Shown here: positions 9,155 through 17,724 of the stretch, piece after piece | How positions within the stretch are numbered: position 1 is the stretch's first letter | Layout of the letters: the number at the start of each line of letters is the position of its first letter | NCBI GenBank assembly: GCA_028278245.1 | Contig: JANQEQ010000095.1 | Span: forward strand, 1-54,518 | DNA from: Phycisphaerales bacterium | Lineage (GTDB): Bacteria > Planctomycetota > Phycisphaerae > Phycisphaerales > SM1A02 | Length of the DNA stretch: 54,518 bases | Reading direction: 5' to 3' | Position numbers and translations under genes: made by a program | Notes under the pieces: generated by a model | What the model saw: only the letters and a program-made list of their open reading frames with translations | Database searches by the model: none | Told to the model about the DNA's origin: nothing

Positions 9155-9788
9155 CAATAAATCCTTCCTTGAGCCCGGAAAAGATAATAGACATGGAGGC
9201 AGCGCCGGGATCGACATGTCCGATTGACCGCTCGCCGATATTTTTTGCTCGGCCAAAAGACGCCTGCATGTTTTTTGTTTGTTGAGCACCGTTTTCAGCG
9301 GCGTTCGCTGCGGAAATAAGGGTATCCTCTAATGATTTTTGTTCGTCAGCAGCCTTGCGCACGGCATCAATCGCGGGGCACAGAGCATCAATCATGGTCT
9401 TTCCGCCAGGTTGTGCATTCGTGTAGTTCCTCAGGTTTGACAAGCTATGCTCAATCATGACCGCGAATCCTGTAGTATCGAAGTCATCGCTGTTCGCGCA
9501 AGATTCGCTGAGACCGAGAAACCAGGATCCGTAGAGCGGCCCGGCTGAGCCTGAATCCGTACCCATAATCGACCATCCAATCGTTGAGAGTAGTGATTGA
9601 AGGTCATCGTTTGAGTTGCCATCAAGATGCTGAGCTATTGCATAGGCAATTTTACACATAGCGGTTCCGTGATCGCCATCGCCAGTTGCTGCATCAAGCG
9701 TGGAGAGTGTGTCCTTTGCTTCTCGTATTCTCCTGACCACGGCAGACAACATTCTGACCATGATGTCGTAATCAATTCGATCCGGCAC
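9147..9788 (-). CDS. dhaL: Dihydroxyacetone kinase subunit DhaL-like
   Basis: A 213-residue all-alpha nucleotide-binding subunit with the DhaL signature ATGDGDHGTAM (Mg-ADP/ATP-binding aspartates), GTDSGSAGPLYGSWF and GGKTMIDAL. It works with DhaK to phosphorylate dihydroxyacetone or a related short ketose such as erythrulose. No DhaM phosphotransfer protein is visible in the window, so ATP may be the direct donor. Start: a GTG at 9788 preceded by GAGGG gives the full N terminus; an ATG nine codons later is the alternative. The gene lies 16 bases after dhaK and overlaps the aldolase gene by 8 bases, so kinase and aldolase are probably made together. Confidence 0.85.
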   Translation of the reverse strand: MPDRIDYDIMVRMLSAVVRRIREAKDTLSTLDAATGDGDHGTAMCKIAYAIAQHLDGNSNDDLQSLLSTIGWSIMGTDSGSAGPLYGSWFLGLSESCANSDDFDTTGFAVMIEHSLSNLRNYTNAQPGGKTMIDALCPAIDAVRKAADEQKSLEDTLISAANAAENGAQQTKNMQASFGRAKNIGERSIGHVDPGAASMSIIFSGLKEGFIDG

Positions 9789-9804
9789 GGGCTAATTCCC
9801 TCGT

Positions 9805-10806
9805 CTAGGTAACGACCCAGTATGGAGCTTTCGAAGGAGCTTTCAGCATTTGTAACAACTCGTCATCGAGCTTGGCAACAAACATCTGAAATCCAGCCAT
9901 CTCCTGGACGGTCAGGTATTCACCGACCTTGGCATGTACGATATTGATACGCTTTTCCACAGCGAGTTGCTTGAGTTTACGAAACACAATGAAAAGTTCC
10001 ATTTGTGTCGTTGCACCAGCGCCGTTGAGAATGACGAGAATTTGATCATCGCTTCCTGCGTTGACAGCGGCAAGAAGTTGAGTGAACATTTTTTCGGCCG
10101 TCTCATCCGCCGAAAGCATCTTGGAATGTCCGGTACCGGCTTCGCCGTGCTGTCCCATGCCAATTTCCATCTCGTCGTCGGCAAGGGTGAAGATTTCCTG
10201 GCCGGACTGAGGATGGGTTGCAGGCTTCAGGGCTACGGCAAGAGTTGCCATATTCTCATTGAACCTATTTGCAATATCGTATACCTCATCAAGGGTTTTT
10301 CCCGCTTCGGCTGCTGCCCCGGCAACTTTGTAAAGAGGTAAACAACCGACCAAGCCTCGGCGGTCTTCTGCTGGAGCATCCGCCCCGGGAGCGATGTCCT
10401 CGTGGGTTATGAGCATCCGGACGTTGAGTCCTTCCTTTTCCGCCATTTGCATGGCAGCTTTGGCGCTTAAAATGTCACCGGCATGATTCAGTACCACAAA
10501 AAGAACACCAACATCGCGATGGTGGAGACGCAGTGCTTCGATCACCTTGGGAGGACCGGGAGCAGCGAAGATGTCACCGACGACTGATGCGTCCAACATG
10601 CCAGGGCCGACGAATCCACTCAACGCCGGTTCGTGTCCAGCTCCCCCCAATGTGACAAGGGCAACCTTGCTATTGTCCTTGGGCTCTGCTCTGAGAACGA
10701 TTTTTTCAGAGACTAGCTTTACGCGATCGGGGAATGCTGCGCAATAACCCTCGAGAAGTTCAGTAGTCAGATTGTCAGGATCATTGATGAATTTCTTCAT
10801 CGTCAT
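9805..10806 (-). CDS. dhaK: Dihydroxyacetone kinase subunit DhaK-like
   Basis: A 333-residue DhaK-type subunit that binds the ketose substrate covalently. It shows GGAGHEPALSGFVGPGMLD near residue 54, LNHAGDIL with the catalytic Asp near 107, and EMEIGMGQHGEAG, in which the His near residue 219 corresponds to the hemiaminal-forming histidine of DhaK. All key positions are therefore present. Together with the adjacent DhaL it makes a two-subunit kinase. In the family, substrates include dihydroxyacetone and D- or L-erythrulose, and sequence alone does not decide between them. The ATG at 10806 has AGGGAG eight bases upstream. It is preceded by a VOC gene (30-base gap) and followed by dhaL. Confidence 0.85.
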   Translation of the reverse strand: MTMKKFINDPDNLTTELLEGYCAAFPDRVKLVSEKIVLRAEPKDNSKVALVTLGGAGHEPALSGFVGPGMLDASVVGDIFAAPGPPKVIEALRLHHRDVGVLFVVLNHAGDILSAKAAMQMAEKEGLNVRMLITHEDIAPGADAPAEDRRGLVGCLPLYKVAGAAAEAGKTLDEVYDIANRFNENMATLAVALKPATHPQSGQEIFTLADDEMEIGMGQHGEAGTGHSKMLSADETAEKMFTQLLAAVNAGSDDQILVILNGAGATTQMELFIVFRKLKQLAVEKRINIVHAKVGEYLTVQEMAGFQMFVAKLDDELLQMLKAPSKAPYWVVT

Positions 10807-10836
10807 TGGTCATACTCCCTGAATCAATAGTTATGC

Positions 10837-11151
10837 CTATGCCATTTGCATCAACTCAATCGGTGCCCCTTCTTCAATGACGAAGGCGACAGTAACACCC
10901 TCAAGAGGGGAAAACGGCTCAAGGAGTATGTTCGCTCCTTCCATTTCGAGTTGAAGATTATCAACCGTGTATGCAATGTGTGGGATCGTCTTGAGCATAT
11001 CGGGCATTGGGCAGTCAGATTCAAAACGAAGCCACTCGATCTTGTTTGGACTGGCCTGAGGATCCGTTATGAACAACCGGGCTTCTTCGAGATACGTTTC
11101 ATTCTCGTGGGATTGATCAGAAGGGATACCAAAGTGATGAAAAGTACGCAT
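10837..11151 (-). CDS. Small VOC (glyoxalase-like) family protein
   Basis: A 104-residue protein with the two-repeat layout of a vicinal-oxygen-chelate domain: HHFGIP near the start, IEWLRFE, PHIAYTVDNL at the middle and PIELMQ at the end. His and Glu residues at domain-typical positions could bind a metal ion. It has no export signal. Genes of this kind next to sugar isomerases and aldolases could be epimerases, isomerases or detoxifiers of dicarbonyl by-products; I cannot choose between these. It lies between the exported cupin isomerase-like gene and dhaK in one transcription unit. Confidence 0.6.
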   Translation of the reverse strand: MRTFHHFGIPSDQSHENETYLEEARLFITDPQASPNKIEWLRFESDCPMPDMLKTIPHIAYTVDNLQLEMEGANILLEPFSPLEGVTVAFVIEEGAPIELMQMA

Positions 11152-11178
11152 GGTCTATATCCTGTTGAGAAGACCGGT

Positions 11179-11865
11179 TCAAAAGACTACCGTTTTATTC
11201 GTAAACTCTAATGCATCGGCATAGTGCGGTGTGCCATACTCGGTGACGATAGCGCCCTCAGGACCAGCGATCATGAAGTGGGGGGCGGTAATACGGTTCA
11301 GCGTACCGATTTCACCATCTTTGAGTGTTTTGCAACAGCGGACAGTGATGGCTTTAGCCTTGAGTTGACTCTCGGGCAATTTGCAGGGGAGATCTTTGGT
11401 TGGCTCGCCCTCACCGAAGGTATGGATCATGCCGTAGCGAACGTGCCACGATTCCATCTTCGCCGGTCCTTCAGAACTGACGTTGTGACGATGCTCGACG
11501 ATCATCTGTCCCGGCAGGAGGTAGATCTCATGCGCGAAATAGCGGTGCTCTTTGTTGTTCATCCAGAAGATCCCAGCCATGCCAACATTGATGAAATCAT
11601 TCTGAGCGAAGTCGCTGGTCCAAAACTCATCTGTTTTCAAGATAGATGGAATCGGGTAACCGAAGCGTTTCATCATTGCGTAGTAAGCGTCAAATGCCTT
11701 CTGCTTGTTGAAGACACCGTTATCGTAAAAATCGCTATTTTGCATGCTACCTTTCCTCTCTTTACCCAGAGACTGACCCATTGCGTTACCGGTTGCCAGT
11801 GTGATTCCCACCGCGGTCACCGATTGAATGGCGGCACGTCTCGTTATCAGGTGATTTTTCTGCAT
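11179..11865 (-). CDS. TAT-exported cupin-fold protein related to D-lyxose isomerase
   Basis: The 228-residue protein opens with a twin-arginine-type signal (TRRAAIQSVTAVGITLATG). The core is a cupin with a metal-site pattern VEHRHNVSSEGPAKMESWHVRYG, then TAPHFMIAGPEGAIVTEYGTPH. This resembles the D-lyxose ketol-isomerase family; the match is by eye and moderate. An exported sugar isomerase would be unusual, since the known enzymes act in the cytosol. It is the first gene of the eight-gene minus-strand run and has an excellent ribosome site (GGAGG close to the ATG at 11865). The operon's promoter should lie in the 266-base divergent region upstream. Confidence 0.6.
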   Translation of the reverse strand: MQKNHLITRRAAIQSVTAVGITLATGNAMGQSLGKERKGSMQNSDFYDNGVFNKQKAFDAYYAMMKRFGYPIPSILKTDEFWTSDFAQNDFINVGMAGIFWMNNKEHRYFAHEIYLLPGQMIVEHRHNVSSEGPAKMESWHVRYGMIHTFGEGEPTKDLPCKLPESQLKAKAITVRCCKTLKDGEIGTLNRITAPHFMIAGPEGAIVTEYGTPHYADALEFTNKTVVF

Positions 11866-12039
11866 TCAATCCTCCAATCTTCACTTCCTCAAGGGTCAAT
11901 ATTCGTTCCGGTAGAATACCAGTCTTCGCGTTGAACAGAAAGCCCACTTCAATAGAATCTTACTGATGCTGAGTAAATATTCACGGCCATGCAACTTCTG
12001 CGAACGAGCATAAAAGTGAGTGCCCGATTACAGCTTGCG

Positions 12040-12059
12040 ATTTTGAAAAGGCTCAAAAT
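12040..12059. promoter_or_regulatory. Inverted repeat in the divergent promoter region
   Basis: ATTTTGA at 12040-12046 and TCAAAAT at 12053-12059 are perfect 7-bp arms around a 6-base spacer. They sit in the 266-base gap between the two divergent operons, about 72 bases before the start at 12132. This has the geometry of a dimeric repressor site and could control both directions. No convincing -35/-10 pair was found nearby. Confidence 0.35.
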
Positions 12060-12131
12060 TCACGGCTTGGAGGAGTATTCCTGCTATGATCTTGACGCAT
12101 GGAACTCACAACATGATCCAGGAGGATCGCA

Positions 12132-13871
12132 ATGAGTCGAAGTCGGAAGAGGCTGGTCAGTATTTTAGTGTTCGTGTTGATGGGCGCTCTGGTCGAATAT
12201 GCACCTGCGTCATCACGGATTAGTACAGATAATGAGCACGGAATTGATACACACATCCGAGTGCTTCTGATAAGTGGTGCCAGCAACCATGACTGGGTAT
12301 CAACAACTCCCTATCTAAAACGGATTTTTGAAGACACGGGACGCTTCGCTGTCGACGTGCTGGAAGAGACGCATTCGATAACTGCGCAGTTACTGGATAA
12401 TTATGATGTCATTGTGAGTGATTTCAATACATTCACCTCGCGGAATAAGGCTCCGCGAGATCCAGGGTGGTCTGATGAGACCAGGCGGGCATACATCGAA
12501 TTTGTACGACGTGGCGGCGGTCATGTTGTCGTGCATGCTGGATCATCTTCATTTTACGATTGGAAGGAATACCAGGATCTGGTGATCAGTAGCTTTATTG
12601 TGGGCAAGACAGATCATGGCACTCGACACACGTTTCCCGTTGTGCTGAGCGAGGTAGACAACCCGATCACTGAAGGCATGGAGCCCTTCGAAACGTTTGA
12701 TGAACTGTGGCACAATGCACCGGTAGACAGTAAGGCCACTGTTCTGGCATCAGCATACTCGTCAACGGAATCCCGAGGCAGTGACCGGTATGAACCAGTC
12801 GCGATGGTGAAACAATACGGTGAGGGGCGGAGTTTCACGCTCATTTTGGGGCATGACACGAAGTCGATGAGCAACGTTGCACTTCAATCCCTGCTGGTCC
12901 GTGGAACGGAATGGGCTGCCACCGGTGAGGTGACGCTTCCGTTACCGATCGAGTGGCCGAGTATTGAATTGTCGGAGTTGCCGGAGGCCGATGAGTCACT
13001 GCGGTTTTTCAGTGAAGACGATACATTTGCGCTGGCTGACGGGGTAGATGTCATCTGGCAATTCAATCACGGACCCGATTCGGGCAAGCCGTATTTCCAT
13101 CCTCTGTCAATTCCTGCAGGCCCTACACTGACCTGGAAGAATCCTCCTGATCATCCCTGGCACTATGGTCTGTGGTTCAGTTGGAAATACATCAACCAAC
13201 TTAACTTTTGGGAAGAAGACCGTAAGACCGGACGCAGTGAAGGAAGTACAACGTGGTCCAATGTGCGCATCAAGAAGTATTCAGATCATACAGCGCAGAT
13301 CGAAATGGATGTGTCGTATGGCGTTGAGCACGACCAGCTTTTACTTACGGAATATCGAGTAATTGAAGTCTCTGCGCCAGCAGATGACGGGAGTTATTAT
13401 CTCGACTGGTCGATGCAATTCACTGCTCAAAGTGATATTGTTCTCGACCGCACACCATTGCCGGACGAGATTGGCGGAAAAGTTTATGGCGGCTATGCTG
13501 GTCTTTCAGCACGGCTAGCCTCTCAACTTGTTGAACGACGTGTGATTCTCAGTGAGGGAATGGTTTCTTTTCAAAATGATCGACATCGATCTCGCGCTCG
13601 GGCAGTAGAATATAGTGGCCTCATCTCGGGGAAGCCGGTGGGAATTACAATTGTGGCCCATCCGGATAACCTGAATGCGCCATCACCCTGGTATGTGATT
13701 CAAAGTGATGTGATGAGTTTCTTCAGCCCGGCAGTACTTTGTTACGGGCCGCATCAGATGGCTGCAGGTGAAAGTGTAATACTGCGATACCGCGTTATTG
13801 TGCATCCTGATCGATGGGATGCGGAGCGGTTAAGTACGGAATATGAAAGATATATTGGCAATCGAAAGTGA
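12132..13871 (+). CDS. Exported ThuA domain fused to DUF6807 (PmoA-like) domain
   Basis: The 579-residue protein has an N-terminal hydrophobic signal. Residues about 45-275 form a ThuA-like domain (VLLISGASNHDW, VVVHAGSSSFYDW, WHNAPVD). Residues about 310-575 form a DUF6807/PmoA-like domain (SIPAGPTLTWKNPPDHPWHYGLWFSW is split across its start, ending in ILRYRVIVHPDRWD). ThuA of rhizobia takes part in handling 3-keto-trehalose, and ThuA proteins often accompany Gfo/Idh oxidoreductases in PVC genomes. The reaction of the DUF6807 part is not known to me. AGGAGG stands six bases before the ATG at 12132. The next gene, an exported Gfo/Idh enzyme, starts 7 bases after the stop, so the two are co-expressed. 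The despite-its-name PmoA label has nothing to do with methane monooxygenase. Confidence 0.75.
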   Translation: MSRSRKRLVSILVFVLMGALVEYAPASSRISTDNEHGIDTHIRVLLISGASNHDWVSTTPYLKRIFEDTGRFAVDVLEETHSITAQLLDNYDVIVSDFNTFTSRNKAPRDPGWSDETRRAYIEFVRRGGGHVVVHAGSSSFYDWKEYQDLVISSFIVGKTDHGTRHTFPVVLSEVDNPITEGMEPFETFDELWHNAPVDSKATVLASAYSSTESRGSDRYEPVAMVKQYGEGRSFTLILGHDTKSMSNVALQSLLVRGTEWAATGEVTLPLPIEWPSIELSELPEADESLRFFSEDDTFALADGVDVIWQFNHGPDSGKPYFHPLSIPAGPTLTWKNPPDHPWHYGLWFSWKYINQLNFWEEDRKTGRSEGSTTWSNVRIKKYSDHTAQIEMDVSYGVEHDQLLLTEYRVIEVSAPADDGSYYLDWSMQFTAQSDIVLDRTPLPDEIGGKVYGGYAGLSARLASQLVERRVILSEGMVSFQNDRHRSRARAVEYSGLISGKPVGITIVAHPDNLNAPSPWYVIQSDVMSFFSPAVLCYGPHQMAAGESVILRYRVIVHPDRWDAERLSTEYERYIGNRK

Positions 13872-13878
13872 GGAAACG

Positions 13879-15231
13879 ATGAATGATATGAACACCAGCA
13901 GGAGAGATTTTCTCAAAACAACTGCTGCGGTAAGTGGCGCAATCGCTTTTCCAACAATCGTACCGTCTACGGTATTCGGTGCTGGTGCACCGTCCAATCG
14001 TATCAACATCGCCAGTTTGGGAGTTGGATCCCGGGGGAACGGAGTACTGAGTGATTTTATGCGACGGCATGATGACGTTCACGCGGTGGCGGTCTGTGAT
14101 CCATTCAGATCACGACAAATAAGAACGAAAGCGGCGGTGGATGAATACTACGGTAACACCGATTGTGCTGCGTACGAAAGACATGAAGAAGTACTGGCGC
14201 GCGACGATATTGATGCGGTGCTCATCTGTTCCAGCGATCACTGGCATGTTCATTTGGCAGCGGCGGCAGTACGTGCGGGCAAAGATGTCTATGTTGAAAA
14301 ACCACTCTGTCCGAGCATGGCCTGGTCGTGGAAATTGAGAGAACTTGTCGAACAGAAGAGCGCGGTGTTTCAGTACGGTACACAACAACGTTCAAATCCA
14401 ACCTTCCGCAAGGTGTGTGATCTTGTTCGCAACGGATATATCGGTGATGTCCAGCGAGTCGATGTCTGGTGTCCCGACGCATCGGACGATTGGGAATTCT
14501 TTTCTGTTAAACGCTACGGATCGACTGAGACTCAGCCGATTCCCAGGGATCTTGACTACGAACGCTGGACTGGTCCTGCTCCGATGAAACCTTACAACGA
14601 TGATCGTGTAAGGAGGGAGGGATCATTCCATATCTACGATTATTCGATTGGTTTTCTGGCAGGCTGGGGTGCTCATCCTCTTGATTTTGCGCAGTGGGGC
14701 ATGGATATGGATCATACCAGTCCAGTTTACTATGAAGGCACTGGTACTTTACCTGCGAAAGGATTGCTCAATACCGTTGAAGAATGGGATATCCATTGCA
14801 TGTACTCCAACGGTGTGAAGATGCACTTCATGTCGTACCGGTTGGCGAAAGACGAAGTTATGAAATATCGCCAACGCTGGTCGAACCACGGCACAACATT
14901 TTTTGGTTCCGAAGGTTGGATCAGTGTGGATCGGGGAGGGATCGAATACAGTAATTCCAGTCTCGCTGAAGTTAAGCTCGGACCAAATGATAAACCTGTA
15001 TATCAAAGTCCTGCTCATGACCGTAACTTTCTCGATTGTGTAAAAGATAGAAAAGTTACAATCAGCCCCCTCGAAGCGGCAATACGGTCTGATACGATCA
15101 GTCATCTTTCAGATATCTGCGTAAGATTGAATCGACCGATCAAGTGGGATCCTGAGAGCGAGAAAATTGTTGGTGATGATGAAGCAACCAGTATGCTGAA
15201 ACGTAAAATGAGAGAACCCTGGCGTATGTAG
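13879..15231 (+). CDS. TAT-exported Gfo/Idh/MocA oxidoreductase (first copy)
   Basis: A 450-residue protein with a classical twin-arginine leader (SRRDFLKTTAAVSGAIAF). A Rossmann domain follows (INIASLGVGSRGNG) with the family signature VYVEKPLCPS, and then the alpha/beta C-terminal domain. Export by TAT fits a protein that folds with its NAD(P) cofactor already bound. Family members oxidise or reduce sugars, often at C3, or cleave glycosides by an oxidation-elimination route. The ATG at 13879 is preferred: GAGG lies just upstream and the RR motif is close to the N terminus, whereas an ATG 12 codons earlier would overlap the ThuA gene. It is coupled tightly to that gene. Confidence 0.85.
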   Translation: MNDMNTSRRDFLKTTAAVSGAIAFPTIVPSTVFGAGAPSNRINIASLGVGSRGNGVLSDFMRRHDDVHAVAVCDPFRSRQIRTKAAVDEYYGNTDCAAYERHEEVLARDDIDAVLICSSDHWHVHLAAAAVRAGKDVYVEKPLCPSMAWSWKLRELVEQKSAVFQYGTQQRSNPTFRKVCDLVRNGYIGDVQRVDVWCPDASDDWEFFSVKRYGSTETQPIPRDLDYERWTGPAPMKPYNDDRVRREGSFHIYDYSIGFLAGWGAHPLDFAQWGMDMDHTSPVYYEGTGTLPAKGLLNTVEEWDIHCMYSNGVKMHFMSYRLAKDEVMKYRQRWSNHGTTFFGSEGWISVDRGGIEYSNSSLAEVKLGPNDKPVYQSPAHDRNFLDCVKDRKVTISPLEAAIRSDTISHLSDICVRLNRPIKWDPESEKIVGDDEATSMLKRKMREPWRM

Positions 15232-15544
15232 CGGTCTATGCCAAACAACTGAATTCCATAATATTTTATGATTGACGATAGTTTCAGGATAGCAGTTTAT
15301 TTGCTTTGTCGACTGTGTAACCTTCGTGCTGTTCCCTCCGCTTATCGACCAATGCAGTTTGAGGCTGTTTGGGCATTCTCACCTTGGTCAAGATCTTTAC
15401 CCAGCAGTATCTTCTTCTTGCCAAATAAATTAGTGCTGTCATACCACATTGCTTAAAATCTTATCCGAACCGAAATCGGTGTGAGGTAGTGACATTTAGC
15501 GATATACTGCACGATTATACTTCTCAGTTTCGAGTGGAGATGTC
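15232..15544. other. Non-coding gap of 313 bases
   Basis: No convincing gene or terminator is seen. Two motifs recur in the gap before the second Gfo/Idh gene: GGCATTCTCACCTTGGT near 15372-15388 and TAGTGACATTT at 15487-15497. A short palindrome ACCGA-AA-TCGGT lies at 15469-15480. The gap probably holds the promoter of the esterase gene, but no standard -35/-10 pair is clear. Confidence 0.4.
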
Positions 15545-17542
15545 ATGAATCGGGTATACGTACATATCATTTCGTTGGTGCGCGAAGCCATCATTCTCAT
15601 CACGATTCTTGGTTCAGTTATCGTGTCGGATTGCGTTATTGCCGATGTGAAACTGCCCGCGGTAATAAGCGATAACATGGTGTTGCAACAGGATACAGAG
15701 GTTGCTCTGTGGGGGTGGGCTTCACCGGGTGAGACCATCACCATCAAAGCTGAGTGGTCGAAAGAAGTAAAGGAAGCGATCGCCGATGAAACGGGGAGTT
15801 GGATTATTCATCTGGCAACGCCATCCGCCGGCGGGCCGTATTCGATTACTATTTCCGGTGCCACCTCTATTACTCTTGAGAATGTTTTGGTGGGTGAAGT
15901 GTGGACCTGCTCTGGGCAATCCAACATGGAAATGAGAGTTGGTAGTGGTGCAGGACTTGGGGGGGTCGTGAATGAAAAACAGGAACTTGCCGCCGCGGAT
16001 TATCCGAACATACGTCTCTTTACTGTGCCCAATACCGTGTCGGCTCATCGTCGGATCGATACGAATGGTTCGTGGGTCCAGTGCAGTCGCGAGACAGTTG
16101 CTGTTTTCAGTGCAACTGGTTACTTCTTTGGCCGTCATTTGCATCAGCATCTTGATGTACCTATCGGATTAATCGATGCCGATTGGGGCGGCACGGTGGC
16201 TCAGGCCTGGATGAGCCGAGAAGCAATATCGCGCTTCGACGAGTTTACAACAGAGCTACAATTTCTTGATGAAGTAAAGGATCCGAATCGTCGCGTCTCG
16301 ATTACACAACAACGCGCCAAGCAGTGGTGGGGCGGTCTCGATAAAACCTCCTCCATTGAGACTTATTGGATGAGCGTGGCGTTTGACGATTCAACCTGGG
16401 AGACGACGGAATTACCCTCGGATTTCGAGGCGCAGGGGATCAGTGGTTTTGATGGCATCGTTTACTACAGGCGCGCGATCGATTTGCCCGGATTACAACC
16501 TGATGTCAAGGCTCTAATCGAACTTGGACCCATTGATGATTACGACGATCTCTGGATCAATGGTGTTCACGTTGCCGCAACACATGAAGCTGGTCGCTGG
16601 AATGTACCGCGCAAGTACAGCGTTCCTCCACATATTCTGAAATCCAGCAACAATGTGATCGCATTGCGGGTATTGGATACTGGCGGCATCGGTGGCGCTA
16701 ATGGCCAACCGCATGAGATGAAACTCGGTGGCGGAGGTCTGCCGAAGCCGATCTCTCTTTCCGGATCATGGAAGTACAAACCGGGTGCTACTGTGAAGGA
16801 GTTACCACGAATGCCGGAGAGTGTGAGGATCAGTCAGAATACTGCTTCGGTACTGTTCAATGGCATGATCGCGCCGCTCATGCCCTACACCATTCGGGGA
16901 GTGATCTGGTACCAGGGTGAGGCCAATCGTTCCACTGCGGCTTTATACCGTACACTCTTTCCCGCCCTCATTCACGATTGGAGAGTGCAATGGGGAAATC
17001 CGAACTTGCCGTTCTACTTTGTTCAGATCGCACCATTTCGCTACGCCGGTAATAACGGTCAGACTGCCTTACTGCGTGAAGCGCAACTTATGGCTCTGTC
17101 TACTCCAAACACGGGCATGGTGGTGACGATGGATATCGGTAATCCGAATGATATTCATCCTCGCAACAAACAGGAGGTCGGCAGGAGATTGTCGCTGTGG
17201 GCAAGAGCGAAAACCTACGACGAGGATGAACTCACCGTCTCCGGACCAATCTATCGGTCGATGAAGATCGAGAACGATACGATCAGGATTCGATTTGACC
17301 ATATGAATGGTGGACTTATTTTGCGTGACTCAGATCGCAGTTACTTCATCATCGCTGGTGAAGATCGGAGATTTGTCCCCGCTAAGGCACTGGTTGAAGG
17401 TGACTCGATCGTTGTATCTAGTGAGCTCGTATCCCATCCGGTCGCGGTGCGTTATGCCTGGGAAGACGCACCCGATCCAAACCTCTTTAATGTCGATGGT
17501 TTACCTGCATCACCCTTCCGCACTGACAATTGGGAGAAGTAA
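15545..17542 (+). CDS. Sialate O-acetylesterase-like SGNH esterase
   Basis: A 665-residue exported protein. After the signal sequence comes the family opening LPAVISDNMVLQQDTEVALWG is represented by its core SDNMVLQQ. The nucleophile block EVWTCSGQSNMEM (Ser near residue 124), the block VIWYQGEANRS, and a late Asp-x-His (NDIHPRN) complete an SGNH-type triad. A jelly-roll galactose-binding-like insert (about residues 270-400) separates the halves, as is usual for the family. Such enzymes remove O-acetyl groups from sugars, and in environmental bacteria they mostly serve acetylated plant or algal glycans rather than sialic acid. In this locus it would deacetylate the glycan before or alongside desulfation. 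GGAGA lies shortly before the ATG. Confidence 0.8.
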   Translation: MNRVYVHIISLVREAIILITILGSVIVSDCVIADVKLPAVISDNMVLQQDTEVALWGWASPGETITIKAEWSKEVKEAIADETGSWIIHLATPSAGGPYSITISGATSITLENVLVGEVWTCSGQSNMEMRVGSGAGLGGVVNEKQELAAADYPNIRLFTVPNTVSAHRRIDTNGSWVQCSRETVAVFSATGYFFGRHLHQHLDVPIGLIDADWGGTVAQAWMSREAISRFDEFTTELQFLDEVKDPNRRVSITQQRAKQWWGGLDKTSSIETYWMSVAFDDSTWETTELPSDFEAQGISGFDGIVYYRRAIDLPGLQPDVKALIELGPIDDYDDLWINGVHVAATHEAGRWNVPRKYSVPPHILKSSNNVIALRVLDTGGIGGANGQPHEMKLGGGGLPKPISLSGSWKYKPGATVKELPRMPESVRISQNTASVLFNGMIAPLMPYTIRGVIWYQGEANRSTAALYRTLFPALIHDWRVQWGNPNLPFYFVQIAPFRYAGNNGQTALLREAQLMALSTPNTGMVVTMDIGNPNDIHPRNKQEVGRRLSLWARAKTYDEDELTVSGPIYRSMKIENDTIRIRFDHMNGGLILRDSDRSYFIIAGEDRRFVPAKALVEGDSIVVSSELVSHPVAVRYAWEDAPDPNLFNVDGLPASPFRTDNWEK

Positions 17543-17630
17543 TTTTGCCTCTCAAAGCATGATCCTCCATAAATGAATATACTCTATCGAAAACCTGCGC
17601 TATGTGATGAGGAACTGCTCCATATCATGC

Positions 17631-17705
17631 AGGCATATTCACCTTGGTTTGATTTTGTATCGTTCAAATTTAGAAATGATAGATTCGGTATAGTTAGTCA
17701 CATTT
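17631..17705 (+). promoter_or_regulatory. Upstream motif pair shared with the esterase gene
   Basis: AGGCATATTCACCTTGGT at 17631-17648 matches 15371-15388 at 15 of 18 positions. TAGTCACATTT at 17695-17705 matches TAGTGACATTT at 15487-15497 at 10 of 11. Order and strand are the same in both gaps, only the spacing differs. A common activator site or promoter element is possible. Confidence 0.35.
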
Positions 17706-17724
17706 TTATGATAGTAGATTTACG

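Noticed and set aside
11224..11934. A 236-codon plus-strand frame opposite the cupin gene
   Set aside because: It covers the cupin gene, has no recognisable motifs, and the opposite strand has a signal peptide and a clear ribosome site.
12067..12090. A sigma-70 promoter with TTGGAG and TATGAT before the ThuA gene
   Set aside because: The two boxes are only 12 bases apart, too close for a standard promoter.
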